A DNA stretch of 64,000 nucleotides from Protula sp. h YS-2021 (taxonomy: Eukaryota > Annelida > Polychaeta > Sabellida > Serpulidae). Position numbers and translations under genes: made by a program. Below the pieces are notes generated by a model. That model did not search any database. It saw only the letters and a program-made list of their open reading frames with translations, and was not told the DNA's origin. Below are positions 22,230-33,904 of the stretch, piece by piece; position 1 is the stretch's first letter; each line of letters starts with the position of its first letter. Location of the stretch: contig OX457031.1 in assembly GCA_949752745.1 (NCBI GenBank), positions 6,034,849 through 6,098,848 on the forward strand, read 5' to 3'.

Positions 22230-22480
22230 TTTTATGTGCTTCAGCAAGTTTGTGTCGGTACCATGCTGGTGTACCGTCGTTGTTATAAAACAGAAGACCT
22301 CTGACAGACTTATCTGTCATGTACAAACGCAGAGCGGATGGACAATTTAAAAAGTAGTTCCTCACTTTTATGAATACTTTTTTTTCGCCAGTGGGTCTGG
22401 GGAGTAAAAAGGAGTCATACAGAACAGACTGAACAGTCGTAGAGGTTGGCTTTTGGACAAAAACGGGTGCAGCCTGTCAA
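22230..22480 (+). repeat. Dispersed ~230-bp repeat, copy 1 of 3
   Basis: The landmarks GTTGTTATAAAACAG, CCTCTGACAG, CTTATCTGTCATG, AAAAAGTAGTTCCTC, GTGGGTCTGGGGAGTAAAA and GTAGAGGTTGGC occur in the same order at 42850-43060 and 50655-50870. Those two copies are within the segmental duplication; this one is about 20 kb away, so it is a genuine dispersed family. Confidence 0.75.
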
Positions 22481-22667
22481 CGACGCAAAATACTAAAGTA
22501 ATTAATTTCTCTGGTGATTCTGACGTGACAGGAAGTATTGTATAGGCGATATTGGAACCTGATTACCCAAAGGTAGGACATGTTTTGTTTCTTCGTAAAT
22601 TTGCTAGAGTTGTAGCTGTTATGAGCAACTGTGTTGTGCATGAGTAGTTTCTGGGGCCAGTCCTTCG

Positions 22668-22733
22668 GTGTGGGTGGGGGGGGGGGGGGTGGGGGGAGAG
22701 GGTAGGGAGTGGAGTGGAGGGAGGCGGGAGCTT
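22668..22733. repeat. G-rich low-complexity tract
   Basis: Runs of G (up to 11) with T and A interruptions. On the opposite strand this is a C/P-rich spurious ORF. Potential G-quadruplex former. Confidence 0.8.
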
Positions 22734-23142
22734 GAAGTATAAAGTGATAGAGGCAGGCACGTAATCCAATAAATCGCTTCAGTACAAGGCTTCATTAAAA
22801 AAAAATAGCTTGTAAGAATTTGGTTAATTCGAAGAGATCACTCAGCATTTTTGGACAGTGAATGCTATCGATAAAGCGGATTGTTCCGGCCGTTTATACC
22901 CACCCAATCAGAGAGCAAGCCCTCGGCCATCTTTCCAAAATACCCACGCCTTTTTTATTAGAAAACGTACATCTGGAACGCCCATAAAGCCGCTCGCGCA
23001 CCCCCGGGGAGGGAGGGAGGGTGGGACGGGGTAGGATAGTCGTGTACAGTTTGGTTTTAGAGCATGCCAATTACTTTTAAAGCTACCACCAAATTTGGAG
23101 TACCATTTTGAAAAAAAGAATTACCCCCTTTTATCCAAACGT

Positions 23143-23213
23143 GGAAACGCCTGTAAATTCTACCCCCCCCCCCCCTTATTAAAGGGGGGGGGGTGAAATT
23201 TACAGGCGTTTCC
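23143..23213. other. 71-bp long perfect-type palindrome with C/G-run core
   Basis: GGAAACGCCTGTAAATT at 23143 is mirrored by AATTTACAGGCGTTTCC ending at 23213. Between them a run of 12-13 C, TTATTAAA and a run of 10 G pair with each other. Only one or two bases are unpaired outside the loop. Confidence 0.8.
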
Positions 23214-23357
23214 GGACTCACATTTTTTGGGGTGGGCGGGTATGTGAGACGGAAAACTTGCCCTTTGTTGTCAGCAATCAGCGATCTCCTCCAACTGAAG
23301 GAAAATTAGAAGCAGATTTCCTGGCAATAATTTTTCATTTAAGTATTGTTTCTGTGG

Positions 23358-23420
23358 CACACCCCCCCCCCCCCAACACACACACACATACATACACACA
23401 CATATACATACACACATACA
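23358..23420. repeat. Poly-C and (CA)n/(TACA)n tract
   Basis: A 13-base C-type run followed by CA repeats and CATACA steps. Confidence 0.85.
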
Positions 23421-23523
23421 AAAGGCAGAAATTTAGAAAATGTGTGATACACGTCTAGTAAGGGCCCTACAGCATTTAGTCAAAATCTAGCACATCTGGC
23501 GCAACATCCAGCACAAAATCTAG

Positions 23524-23765
23524 ATGTGCTACCACGCATGTCCACAGGTGTCTACCGCCACTCTGTGTGTTACCATGTGTGTCCACAGGTATCCATGCCC
23601 ACCTGTGTGTGTTACCATGTGTGTCTGCAGGCGTTCACTACCCCCGTGTATGTTACTACATGTGTCCGCAGGTATCCACGCCCACGTGTGTTTGTTACCA
23701 TGTGTGTCTGCAGGTATTCCCTACCTCCGTGTATGTTACTACATGTGTCCGCAGGTATCCACTGA
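23524..23765. repeat. ~45-47-bp minisatellite, about five units
   Basis: Units carry TGTTACCATGTGTGTC-GCAGGT or TGTTACTACATGTGTCCGCAGGTATCCA, in an alternating two-type order. Three overlapping open frames here are repeat artefacts. Confidence 0.8.
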
Positions 23766-24539
23766 ACCCTGAGTGCACTACCTCACGTGTGCACATGTCA
23801 CCGCATACTGATCTAAGTTTTATCACTAGAAAAATGCCATTACAGCCTCCCTCCAATCCCCAAATATTTATTCGGATCTGTGAGAAACATTCCTTGATGC
23901 AAGAGTTTCACATGATCGGAATACCAAGCGCCCCTCTGCCCCCCCCCCCCAACCCTGTCGCCCGCACACATACTCCCAATGACTTAAAGGCGAACCCGGC
24001 TGCAGGTGTCTGTGGGTTTCGATGCGTTTTGTCTGTGGTATCTACGTTCCGTCGCAGGCACATCGCCGAGGACTTACATAACTGTAGCTTAGCCGGGCCC
24101 TACAGTCGTTTTACGAGGGGGCAAAGTTCAACAAGCTTACACAGATGGCGTCACTCCGGTAATAAGTGTTTACCAGAACTCCCGCCATAAACGCCACATG
24201 TTGTGTTTGCCTTTCCCTTATGTATCACTTACAAGTACTTGATATTACGCGTCCCATCAGCTTGTGTCACAGTGTGGGTATTGGTCTGTTTTTAAGCAAA
24301 CATTATTTCGTTATAGAAATTCCTTTAAGGAAGATAAAATGAATTAACGACACTAATTGACAAAATTTTGTGTTGTTGGAAGTCGACTTAAAAGGAGTAT
24401 CGCCTTGTACGCATCTAGGGTTCGTGTTATTGCATTTTCCATGTCGGGAGGGGGATTTGGCTGGGGAGGGGGTGGGAGGAGGGGGGTAAACGGTCAAAGA
24501 AGACAGAGCTTGGTGGAGAGGGATGTCATGTGTAGCATG

Positions 24540-24830
24540 TTATATACCCTTCCCGCCCACGATCATCTTCCCCCCTCCCCTTCCCGCCCCACGATGATCT
24601 TCTCCTGTGCCCTCCCACCCCACGATCACCTCCCCCTACCCCCCTCCTCCCACGGCCATCTTCCCTCTCCGCCCTCCCGCCCAACGATCACCTCCCCCCT
24701 CCCCGTGCCACGATCACTTCCCCCCACCCCCGCGCCAAGGCCATCTCCCCCTTCGCCCTCCCGCCCAACGATCACCTATTCTTCCAACCGCCCCCCCCCC
24801 GCCCCACGGCCATCTGCCTCCGCCGGGCTA
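24540..24830. repeat. C-rich minisatellite (~30-36 bp unit)
   Basis: Repeated CCCGCCCCACGATCATCTTC / CACGGCCATCTTCC motifs with poly-C linkers. The Pro-rich open frames are artefacts. Confidence 0.8.
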
Positions 24831-24859
24831 TTTTTGCTGAGTGACACTTGTTTCCTTTA

Positions 24860-25440
24860 CCCTTTATATATAAATAGAATATATTTCATTCTTCTGTAAC
24901 AAACCACATCTCGTTTTGGCAGAAGTAAAACCCTGTAATTAGAGATTTTCTGCATGAAGTTCACTTTTCAAATTTTCAGAAGACTTCTGAAATGAGAAGT
25001 AAAGATTGCAAAATACAAATTATTGAGATCTACATTGATTTCTTGATATCTTTAATTATATTTTAATATCAAAAATAAGCATTAAATGTTAAAACGGCAT
25101 TCCATACACAAGAAGTAAAATGGGACGCAAAACGAGAAGTTTTTACTTTTTGCAAAAGATCTCTATTAAGAGTTTGGACAATCTGATTGCAAATTGTAAG
25201 ACCAGACCCGTTGCCTCTATCTTTATAAACCTCAGTTAAGTAAAACGGTTAAAATCTCCAAGGTTGAAAACTTAAAAACTAAAAATAATGCATAAAATCG
25301 GGAGTGTAAGCGGAAGGGGCAACCTAGAGGTCTGCCGGGGAGGGGAGGGGGGTGGGCTGGATTGCCTAGCTTATATTCCTCCACGGCAGGGAAGATAAAA
25401 GAGGACATAATGTGGTTACGAGGCCAGAGGAGAGGGTGGC
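24860..25440. other. AT-rich non-coding interval with dispersed repeat
   Basis: No exon seen. The part at 25019-25110 (TTGAGATCTACATTGATT, AAAAATAAGCATTAAATGTT, AAAACGGCATTCCATA) matches 29005-29095 in the same orientation, so it is a two-copy dispersed repeat. G-rich runs follow at 25335-25480. Confidence 0.65.
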
Positions 25441-25894
25441 AGGTTGCGAAATCAGAGGGCGGGGGGGGGGGGGGGGGAGGTTGATCAAAGTTATTCCTTG
25501 TGGGGCCAGTTAGTCACACAGTTATTATATATTAGGCACACATTCGGGTCTAAACTGTGCCTGATTCTCGAAACATCAAGTGGAAACATAAATTCTTCAG
25601 TAGGTATTCTCCTTGTGGTGGGTCTCAGCCGTTGTGGACCGGGGTAAAACGGGGTCATTTTCCTCCCCCTTCCCCTCTCTCCCCCTTCCCCGTCCGTGTA
25701 GCTTCCGCTGGGGGAAAACTGAGCCAGTTCCGCTGCCCCGCCCACCCCTCCCCCACCCCACCTCCATCTTCCTCCTCCCGATTTAATGACAGAAAAAGCC
25801 CCTTTCAGAACGTTGTATTTTTACCCCAAAATATCATGAACGTTTTCTAATTCTTGTTTTCCTTCAATGGCCGTTCACAATGGTACAATGGCTT

Positions 25895-26130
<236 letters not shown>

Positions 26131-26387
26131 ACTCTCCCCCCTCTGTCACACACATACACACATACATACATGCACCCATTCACTTTCTTTCCTTGATTTA
26201 CAAGCAATAAGGTAAAGGAAGACGCACAGTCGTTTCGCACAGTCCATTCATCCATTTGTTGGATATACAAATGGGTTTATAATTACCGATCCCTTGTCTC
26301 GAAAATTGTCAGTCGGTTAGCTACCAACCGGAGCATTGGGCTATAACAGGGAGGGGGGGTCGGGACTGTCTACGTTATCTGACTACG

Positions 26388-26680
26388 ACAATGCACGATC
26401 TTATCCAGATGATGCACGATCTGATGCAGAAAATGCACGACCTGAGTAAGATAATGCACGATCTGATGCATATAATGCACGATCCGATGATGACATCAGA
26501 TCGCATTATATTATAAGATCACGCATTATCTGCAACAGATCATGCATTATCTTGATGAGATCGAGCATTATATTATAACATCGTGCATTATCTTAGTCAA
26601 ATTGCGCACTACCTGTATCAAGTCGTGCATTATCTGCATCGGATCGTGCATCATCTGCGCCAGGTCGTGGATATCTCTGT
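26388..26680. repeat. Head-to-head minisatellite: ~25-bp unit that inverts at its centre
   Basis: To about 26488 the unit reads ATAATGCACGATCTGATGCA. From about 26498 on it reads in reverse complement (GATCGTGCATTATCTGCATC). The switch lies in the ATGATGACATCAGATC region at 26488-26503. The whole block could fold on itself. Confidence 0.8.
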
Positions 26681-26794
26681 CATATCTTGTGGTACACATT
26701 GTATGAACAAGATTTTAATTGCACTTATTCGCTGTTGTTTTTCGGGTTTATATTGGTGAGTTAAAGAGAGGTCAAGAGTCACAAGTAAAGGCTG

Positions 26795-27592
26795 TGTTGT
26801 TTAACGTTTTACATCGGTGTTGTGCCACGCCGCGTTTAACGTTTTACATCGATGTTGTGCCACGCCGTGTCTAGCGTTTTACATCGGTGTTGTGCCACGC
26901 CATGTTTAGCGTTTTACATCGATGTTGTGCCACGCCGTGTTTAACGTTTTACATCGATGTTGTGCCATGCCGTGTTTAACGTTTTACATCGGTGTTGTGC
27001 CACGCCGTGTTTAACGTTTTACATCGGTGATGTGCCACGCCATGTTCAACGTTTTACATCGGTGTTGCGTCACGCCGTGTTTAACGTTTTACATCGATGT
27101 TGTGCCACGCCGTGTTTAACGTTTTACATCGATGTTGTGCCACGCCGTGTTTAACGTTTTACATCGGTGTTGTGCCACGCCGTGTTTAACGTTTTACATC
27201 GATGTTGTGCCACGCCGTGTTTAACGTTTTACATCGGTGTTGTGCCACGCCGTGTTTAACGTTTTACATCGGTGTTGTGCCACGCCGTGTTTAACGTTTC
27301 ACATCGGTGTTGTGCCGCGCCATGTTTAACGTTTTACATCGATGTTGTGCCACGCCGTGTTTAACGTTTTACATCGGTGTTGTGCCACGCCGTGTTTAAC
27401 GTTTTACATCGATGTTGTGCCACGCCGTGTTTAACGTTTTACATCGATGTTGTGCCACGCCGTGTTTAACGTTTTACATCGATGTTGTGCCACGCCGTGT
27501 TTAACGTTTTACATCGGTGTTGTGCCATGCCGTGGTTAACGTTTTACATCGATGTTGTGCCACGCCGTGTTTAACGTTTTACATCGGTGTTG
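26795..27592. repeat. 35-bp minisatellite, about 23 units
   Basis: The unit is TTAACGTTTTACATCGRTGT followed by TGTGCCACGCCGTGT. Copies are nearly identical, and the R position alternates between G and A across units in an irregular binary pattern. A single diverged unit (TTTAGCTTTTTACACCGATG) lies isolated near 27980. Confidence 0.92.
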
Positions 27593-27599
27593 CACTTAA

Positions 27600-28100
27600 A
27601 ATTTTTATCATTTGAAAGCCTGTTCATCAAGTACCACTGGATAAGTATCGGACGACCAAATTTAAACGGACATCAACAAACATCAGGTCATATTTTCCTT
27701 TTTTTAAATTCACTACTTCGATACAGGAACTATATGAATATTTCACAGACACTCAATATTTTGTTTTAATAATTTTACGTTTCGAAGTTTTTGTTCCGCA
27801 TGGATAACGACACAAATGATTTAATCACGTATAAGGAAACTGCGCTTTTTTATGTGAGTGGAATTGTGTATACGCTGATGTAAAAACAAATTTAGGTAAA
27901 TTATGCGTTGGCAGACATCTTGTGTTTTGTTGCATTAGTTCACTGTTGATTATCTCTTTACCTTAGTACTGCGTCGTATGTTTAGCTTTTTACACCGATG
28001 TGCCCCTTAAGACCTTTAAGGCCCTGATGTTTTACGAATTACTGTCACGCCTGTCAGGAAAAGAAGCATTAAATGGGCGGTCGTGGGGCGCTCTACTAGA
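27600..28100. other. Non-coding interval
   Basis: No exon, RNA gene or element end recognised apart from one stray 35-bp minisatellite unit near 27980. Confidence 0.5.
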
Positions 28101-28104
28101 AGCG

Positions 28105-28530
28105 ATGATCGTTCAACAGATGTACAAACCGTGCACATTTTACTTGTGCCGGTCGTCTAGTCATGCGATGATTTATAACGCACGCGTGGCACTTTTTATA
28201 ATAAATAGAATCGATGATCACTTCCCGGATGTGCACATTTTACTCGTGGTGTTCTTCTGGTCGTAGGAAGGCGGATAGCTCAGTTGGTAGAGCGCTAGCC
28301 TTAAGATCTGGGGTGTAAAGCCGGTCCGGGTTCGAATCCTGCTCGGACTTATCAGCTGTGCACTCAATTATTATCCCTCTAGACAGGGTGGTCCTGATAT
28401 AGTGCTGTGATCGCTGAAAGGGACTTAAAACACCAATAAGCCAAACCCCTCTGGTCGTACCATGACGTACAACGTACGTGGCACTTTCTGTAATAACTAG
28501 AAGCGATTGACACTTCCCGGATGTACAAAC
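28105..28530 (+). repeat. Degenerate ~100-bp tandem repeat interrupted by a SINE
   Basis: The motif AACGYACGTGGCACTTTYTATAATAA-TAGAA...GATGTRCA-A-TGTGCACATTTTA appears at about 28108-28140, 28175-28240 and 28465-28545, on both sides of the SINE. Confidence 0.6.
28266..28449 (+). mobile_element. tRNA-derived SINE with 10-bp target duplication
   Basis: The target duplication TCTGGTCGTA lies at 28256-28265 and 28450-28459. The head has A box TAGCTCAGTTGGTAGAGCG and B box GGGTTCGAATCC, with a CTTAAGA anticodon-like loop reminiscent of tRNA-Leu(TAA). The tRNA fold is degenerate in the acceptor and anticodon stems. A ~95-nt non-tRNA tail (GTGCTGTGATCGCTGAAAGG, ACTTAAAACACCAATAAGCC) follows. RNA polymerase III promoter boxes are intact. 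The minus-strand open frame over it is spurious. Confidence 0.85.
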
Positions 28531-28714
28531 TGTGTACATTTTATTTTCTTCAATGCGCGAAAGAAGACAAAAAACACATGTAGTTCGAACACAGGTGCTA
28601 ATGAGCGAGGTATTTCTAAATTAGAAAATACTTGTTATTTCAAAGTTATTCACGTGGTTATTTCGCTACAGCACATGTGTTCCCATATCGAATGCCATTT
28701 TCATATTTATTAGG

Positions 28715-28990
28715 AAATTGTTGATATCGGAAATTAATTTTTTGATCTCAAAATTTGATTTTTTATATTAAAAATTAATTTTTTATCCCAAAAATTGATT
28801 TTTTATATCAAGAAATTAATTTTTGCTATTTTTTTTTTCATTTTTGATCTTCAAGTTCAAGTCTCAAAAATTTAATTGACGATTCATTAAATTTTGTACA
28901 AATGTGTATCTCCTTTAAGATTTTTAAGTTTGTAAAATTAATTTTTTTTTTATCTCAAAAATAAATTTCTGCCATCTGAAATTCAGTTAT
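28715..28990. repeat. AT-rich ~24-bp degenerate tandem repeat
   Basis: Repeated AAATTAATTTTTTATCTCAAA / AAAATTGATTTTTTATATC motifs. Confidence 0.65.
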
Positions 28991-29177
28991 TGATAACAAA
29001 ATATAAATTAATGAGATCTACATAGGTTGATTGAGATGTTTAAATATATTTTGATAGCAAAAATAAGCATTAAATGTTAAAACGGCATTCCATATGCCCA
29101 CGGTAACTGCTTCAATTTGAATTGAAGCAAGTACAGAATTACCAGTCTCTTCACCGTTAATACTGTAAGCTAACCCA

Positions 29178-30570
29178 ACCGACGGGTAATTCACCCAACA
29201 GATGCGTAATTCACCCAACAGACGGGTAATTCACCCAACAGACGGGTAATTCACCCAACAGACGAATAATTCACCCAACAGACGCGTAATTCACCCAACA
29301 GACGGGTAATTCACCCAACAGACGGGTAATTCACCCAACAGACGAATAATTCACCCAACAGACGCGTAATTCACCCAACAGACGGGTAATTCACCCAACA
29401 CACGAATAATTCACCCAACAGATGGGTAACTCACACAACAGACAGGTAATTTACCCAACAGACGGGTAATTCACCCAACAGACGAATAATTCACCCAACA
29501 GACGGGTAATTAACACAACAGACGGGTAATTCACCCAACAGACGAGTTATTCACCCACCAGACGGGTAATTCACCCAATAGACGGGTAATTCACTCAACA
29601 GACGAGTTATTCACCCAACAGACGGGTAATTCACCCATCAGACGAGTTATTCACCCAACAGACAGGTAACTCACCCAACAGACAGGCAACTCAAACAACA
29701 GATAGGGAACTCACCCAACAGATAGGTAGCTCACCCAACAGATAGGTAACTCACCCAACATACAGAATACTCACTCAACAGATATGTAACTCACCCAACA
29801 GACAGATAACTAACCAAACAGATAGGCAGCTCACCCAACAGATAGGTAACTCACCAAACAGACAGATAACTCACCCAACAGATAGGTAACTCACCCAACG
29901 GACAGGTAACCCACCCAACAGATAGGTATCCAAACCAACAGATAGGTAACTCACCCAACAGACAGGTAACACACCCAACAGATATGTAACCAACCCTACA
30001 GATGGGCAACTCACCAAACCGATAGATAGCTGACCCAACAGATAGGTTACTCACCCAACAGACAGATAACTCACCCAACAAATAGGTAACTCACACAACA
30101 GATAGGTAACTCACCCAACAGATAGGTAACTCACCCAGCAGATAGGTAACTCACCCAACAGATAGGTAACTCCCCCAACAGATATGTAACCAACCCTACA
30201 GATAGGTAACTCGCCCACCAGATAGGTAGCTCAACCAACAGATGGGTAACTCATCCAATGGAAAGTAATTCACCTAACAAACAGGTAACTCACCAAACAG
30301 ACAGCTAACACACCCAACAGATAGGTAATTCGCCGACAGATATGTAACCAACCCTACAGATAAGTATCTCAACCAACAGATGGGTAACTCATCCAATGGA
30401 AAGTAATCCACCTAACAGACAGGTAACTCACCCAACAAATAGGTAACTCACCCATCAGATAGGTAACTCATCCAACAGATAGGTAACTCACCTAACAGAC
30501 AGGTAACCCACCCAACAGATAATTAACTCACCCAACAGATAGGTAGCTCAACCAACAGACAGGTAACTCA
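29178..30570. repeat. 20-bp minisatellite, ~70 units, two sequence domains
   Basis: The unit is GACGGGTAATTCACCCAACA in the first third and GATAGGTAACTCACCCAACA after about 29660. At 29201-29400 an 80-bp higher-order pattern of four unit variants (CGCG, GGG, GGG, AAT types) repeats at least twice. Units are strictly 20 bp until about 30255, where indels begin. Minus-strand ORFs here are artefacts. Confidence 0.95.
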
Positions 30571-31040
30571 TCTGGTTTGACCATTTAAACTTCAACTCCA
30601 TGTGCATTATTAAGCGAATTATATACAGTTCTATACATACTGAATTTATATTTATCTGTAACAAAAATGAATGCCTTTTCCTTTGTGATAAAACATTATA
30701 TCAAGTTATTTGCAAAAAGTGTGATTCCAGTCAAACTGTAAACTGAGAAAATTCCGCAATGACGAAAAACGCTGGATAAATGTTTCAAAACTACTCAGTT
30801 AAATCGATATTTGCATTTTATTGAAAGTAACCGATATGTTTTTTCAATAAAATATCACTTGTCTTGATACATTATATGGAATGCTTCGTGCCTGTGCACA
30901 ATATTCAGTAAACACAAACATGAGAGAATAATTCCACAGGGTTATCTTTGCTGAGCATGGCCGTGGAGGCTTGAAACATATCAATATCCGTGCAAAATAA
31001 ATAAAATGAACTATCGCTTTGGAAGATTGCTGGATTTACA
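30570..31040. other. AT-rich non-coding interval
   Basis: No exon or element recognised. Confidence 0.5.
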
Positions 31041-31048
31041 GTCTGATA

Positions 31049-31678
31049 AAGTAACTAGTGCCCATGCTTACACAGTCACATGATCGCTGGTCTGACGTAG
31101 TAACTAGATAAGTGCCCGTGCTTACACAGTCACATGATCGCTGGTCTGACGTAGTAACTAGATAAGTGCCCGTGCTTATACAGTCACATGATTGCTGGTC
31201 TGACGTAATAACTAGATAAGTGCCCGTGCTTACACAGGCTCATGATCGCTGGTCTGACGTAGTAACTAGTTAAGTGCCCGTGCTTACACTGTTACATGAT
31301 CGCTGGTCTGACGTAGTAACTAGATAAGTGACCGTGCTTATACAGTCACATGATCGCTCGTCTGAGGTAGTAACTGGATAAGTACCCGTGCTTACACATG
31401 CACATGATCGCTCGTCTGACGTAGTAACTAGTTAAGTGCCCGTGCTTACACAGTAACCTTATCGCTGGTCCGACGTAATAACTAGATAAGTGCCCGTGCT
31501 TACACAGTAACCTTATCGCTGGTCTGACGTAGTAACTAGATAAGTGCCCGTGCTTACACAGTCACATGATCGCTAGTCTGACGTAGTAACTAGATAAGTG
31601 CCCGTGCTTAGACAGTCACATGATCGATGGTCTGACGTAGTAACTGGATAAGTGCCCGTGCTTACACAGTCACGTGAG
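31049..31678. repeat. 54-bp minisatellite, about 11.5 units
   Basis: The unit carries GATCGCTGGTCTGACGTAGT, AACTAGATAAGTGCCCGTGC and TTACACAGTCACAT, with scattered substitutions. Confidence 0.92.
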
Positions 31679-31920
31679 TAAAATAAGTTCGAGAAAGAGA
31701 GACTCGAAAATATCGAATTAGCGGGTCTGAAATGACTTTAGATGAGCATGTAAACTGCAGTAGTCGTTTGATTCAGGATCGATAACCTTATTTAGATATT
31801 GAAGTGGAGTGTATACTTTTTCATTCGGAATGCTCGTAATAAATTTTTTTTGCATAACAAGTATGTCATTCCGTCATGGCTTAACCGTTTTTAAACGGCA
31901 TTGACGGACTAGAAGTGGAA

Positions 31921-32183
31921 AAGACAATTGAAGGGGTCCATGCATAAACTTGATAACTCCACTTATCAGGAAAATGTACTATTACCACCACGGTATTTCT
32001 TGGCCTCTGTTCTATCACATATGTCAGTCTTACACCTCAAAACCGATTAGAAGTGGACATTTTTAGGAAAATGCGATGGGAAAAACCTAGGTTTTTTACT
32101 AAAATTGCAAACTTTAAAAGCGTTTTTCTCCACTGCTGATAACTTCAGTTATCAGGTTTCTGCATGGACCCCTTCAATTGTTT
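31921..32183. mobile_element. 263-bp foldback/MITE-like element with ~45-bp inverted ends
   Basis: ACAATTGAAGGGGTCCATGC at about 31923 is matched in inverse by GCATGGACCCCTTCAATTGT ending near 32182. The arms extend inward (AAACTTGATAACTCCACTTA against TGATAACTTCAGTTATCAGG). No coding capacity, and no target duplication seen. Confidence 0.7.
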
Positions 32184-32262
32184 GTGATTAAAGTTTGTTC
32201 GAGATGTTTCACAACGCGTTGCAGTAGTGGGAAGGAATTTAAAATACCATTCCACTAAAAAA

Positions 32263-32265
<3 letters not shown>

Positions 32266-32349
<84 letters not shown>
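32266..32349. repeat. (AT)n microsatellite, ~84 bp
   Basis: Uninterrupted AT/TA run; IYIY-type ORFs are artefacts. Confidence 0.97.
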
Positions 32350-32351
<2 letters not shown>

Positions 32352-32549
32352 TGGAATATACAAAACAATACGGTCATATTTAAAACGGTTACGAAATCGT
32401 TGGTCCATTTCCAGTGCAGAAACGAATGTCTGTGACATGTCACGCCGTGTATTGATCGGCGTTGGGATGTGGGCTGGTAACAGTATGATGTTGAAAACAT
32501 TTGCCTGCCATTTCACCATCTTTATTAGCGTGTAATTTCTATATATAGA

Positions 32550-33190
32550 CCACTGCTGTATTCAAAACACGTTGTTGGATATACAGGTGTTTTAGACGCT
32601 GTTTTGTCAGTTTGAAATTGATTTTGTATGGATTAAATCCTTACTTGGCAGCAGGGATAACGCTTTGATTTCTCTTGATCAGCTACGGTAAGGAGAATAC
32701 AGTGTTTAGCAAAAACCTCTTTTACAACGTGATCAAATAAGAATGTAACTGAGGGAGAACGTTACAGATTTTCTTATATCAAATCATGGGAGAAGTGCTT
32801 AGCTATTATGTCGCGGTCAAAAGACGAAAACAGTGTATTCTGTTGTCAGTAAAGAAAATAAGCGTGTTTTATGAGCAAGGAATCCACTTTTTTACGAGTC
32901 CACTCTAGATATAACAACGCAGTGCTCGAAATTGTTAAGCGGATAGATTGTTGTTTTGTGTCAGTACACAGTGCTCGTATTATGCCATTCAGTTAGTAAC
33001 TAGGTCTTGTTTGCCGTTACTCTCCTCGTACGCTTCTCGAAATGTGTCAAATCTCAGAAGAATATTGGTGAACGTTTAGTGTTTGTTTTTTAAACATTAG
33101 TGCCAAATCACAAAAAAATTAATTACACACTGAGAGCAAGGTCGTCAGGGTGGAAATATGTAAGATAAGATTTATGAAATGCTTCACTAT
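32550..33190. other. Non-coding interval
   Basis: No exon, repeat array or RNA gene recognised. Confidence 0.5.
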
Positions 33191-33196
33191 TTTAGT

Positions 33197-33275
33197 TCAC
33201 CTGCATGGGGTAGTTGTTAAGACGCTTGATTGGTATCCAATTCTTCCCAGTTCGGATCCAGTCTTTCACATTTTA
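33197..33275 (+). mobile_element. tRNA-like SINE head or tRNA pseudogene
   Basis: An A-box-like TGGGGTAGTTGTTAAGACGC is followed about 30 bp on by a B-box-like AGTTCGGATCC, with a GATTGGTATCCAA central loop typical of tRNA-derived SINEs. No clean acceptor stem and no target duplication were found. Confidence 0.4.
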
Positions 33276-33691
33276 TACGAGCTTATAAAATAAACATTCA
33301 CAAACCGTTTACACAAGGGACCCTCCTGCCTTTCAATAAAACACCGTACGAAAGTGGTGTTCATCGAAGATATTATTCTGATGACGCAATGAAATTTAGC
33401 GCGGATTGGTAACTGAGGAAGTACGCTACAGACACTAAAAACAACCAACCATGTTTTAATTAGGCATAATACTTAGTTTTGAAGTAAACGACATAATTAT
33501 AAGCAGTCTATCGCCATATTCATAAATTAATTTTTGGTTTCTTAACCCTACTTATTTGACATTTGGGACGTTATCCTTTGTCTGAAACAGTCTAACATTT
33601 AATTTTCTGGACGGCTTGTCAATTTCTTATTGTTAGCACTGGACACTTTGGGAAAACTGAAGAATGCCAACTATGCTAAGTTCTACCCAGA

Positions 33692-33803
33692 GGTTAGGGC
33701 CTTACCACAAATCATGCCCACAAGTCAAGGGATAGGTCATACCACAAATCATGCCCACAAGTCAAGGGATAGAGCCTTACCACAAATCATGCCCACAAGT
33801 CAA
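33692..33803. repeat. ~39-bp tandem repeat, three units
   Basis: The unit carries ACCACAAATCATGCCCACAA and GTCAAGGGATAG. The open frame through it is a by-product of the 39-bp period. Confidence 0.8.
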
Positions 33804-33904
33804 GAATCCTCGTATAATTATGAAGCAGTTTATAAAGTCATTCATACAGGGGAATTGGTAAACAATAGAAGCAGGAACTGGGATATAGAATCATTCAAAT
33901 AGAT

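Noticed and set aside
28266..28340. Functional tRNA-Leu gene
   Set aside because: The anticodon and acceptor stems do not pair well, and the unit continues into a SINE tail with target duplications.
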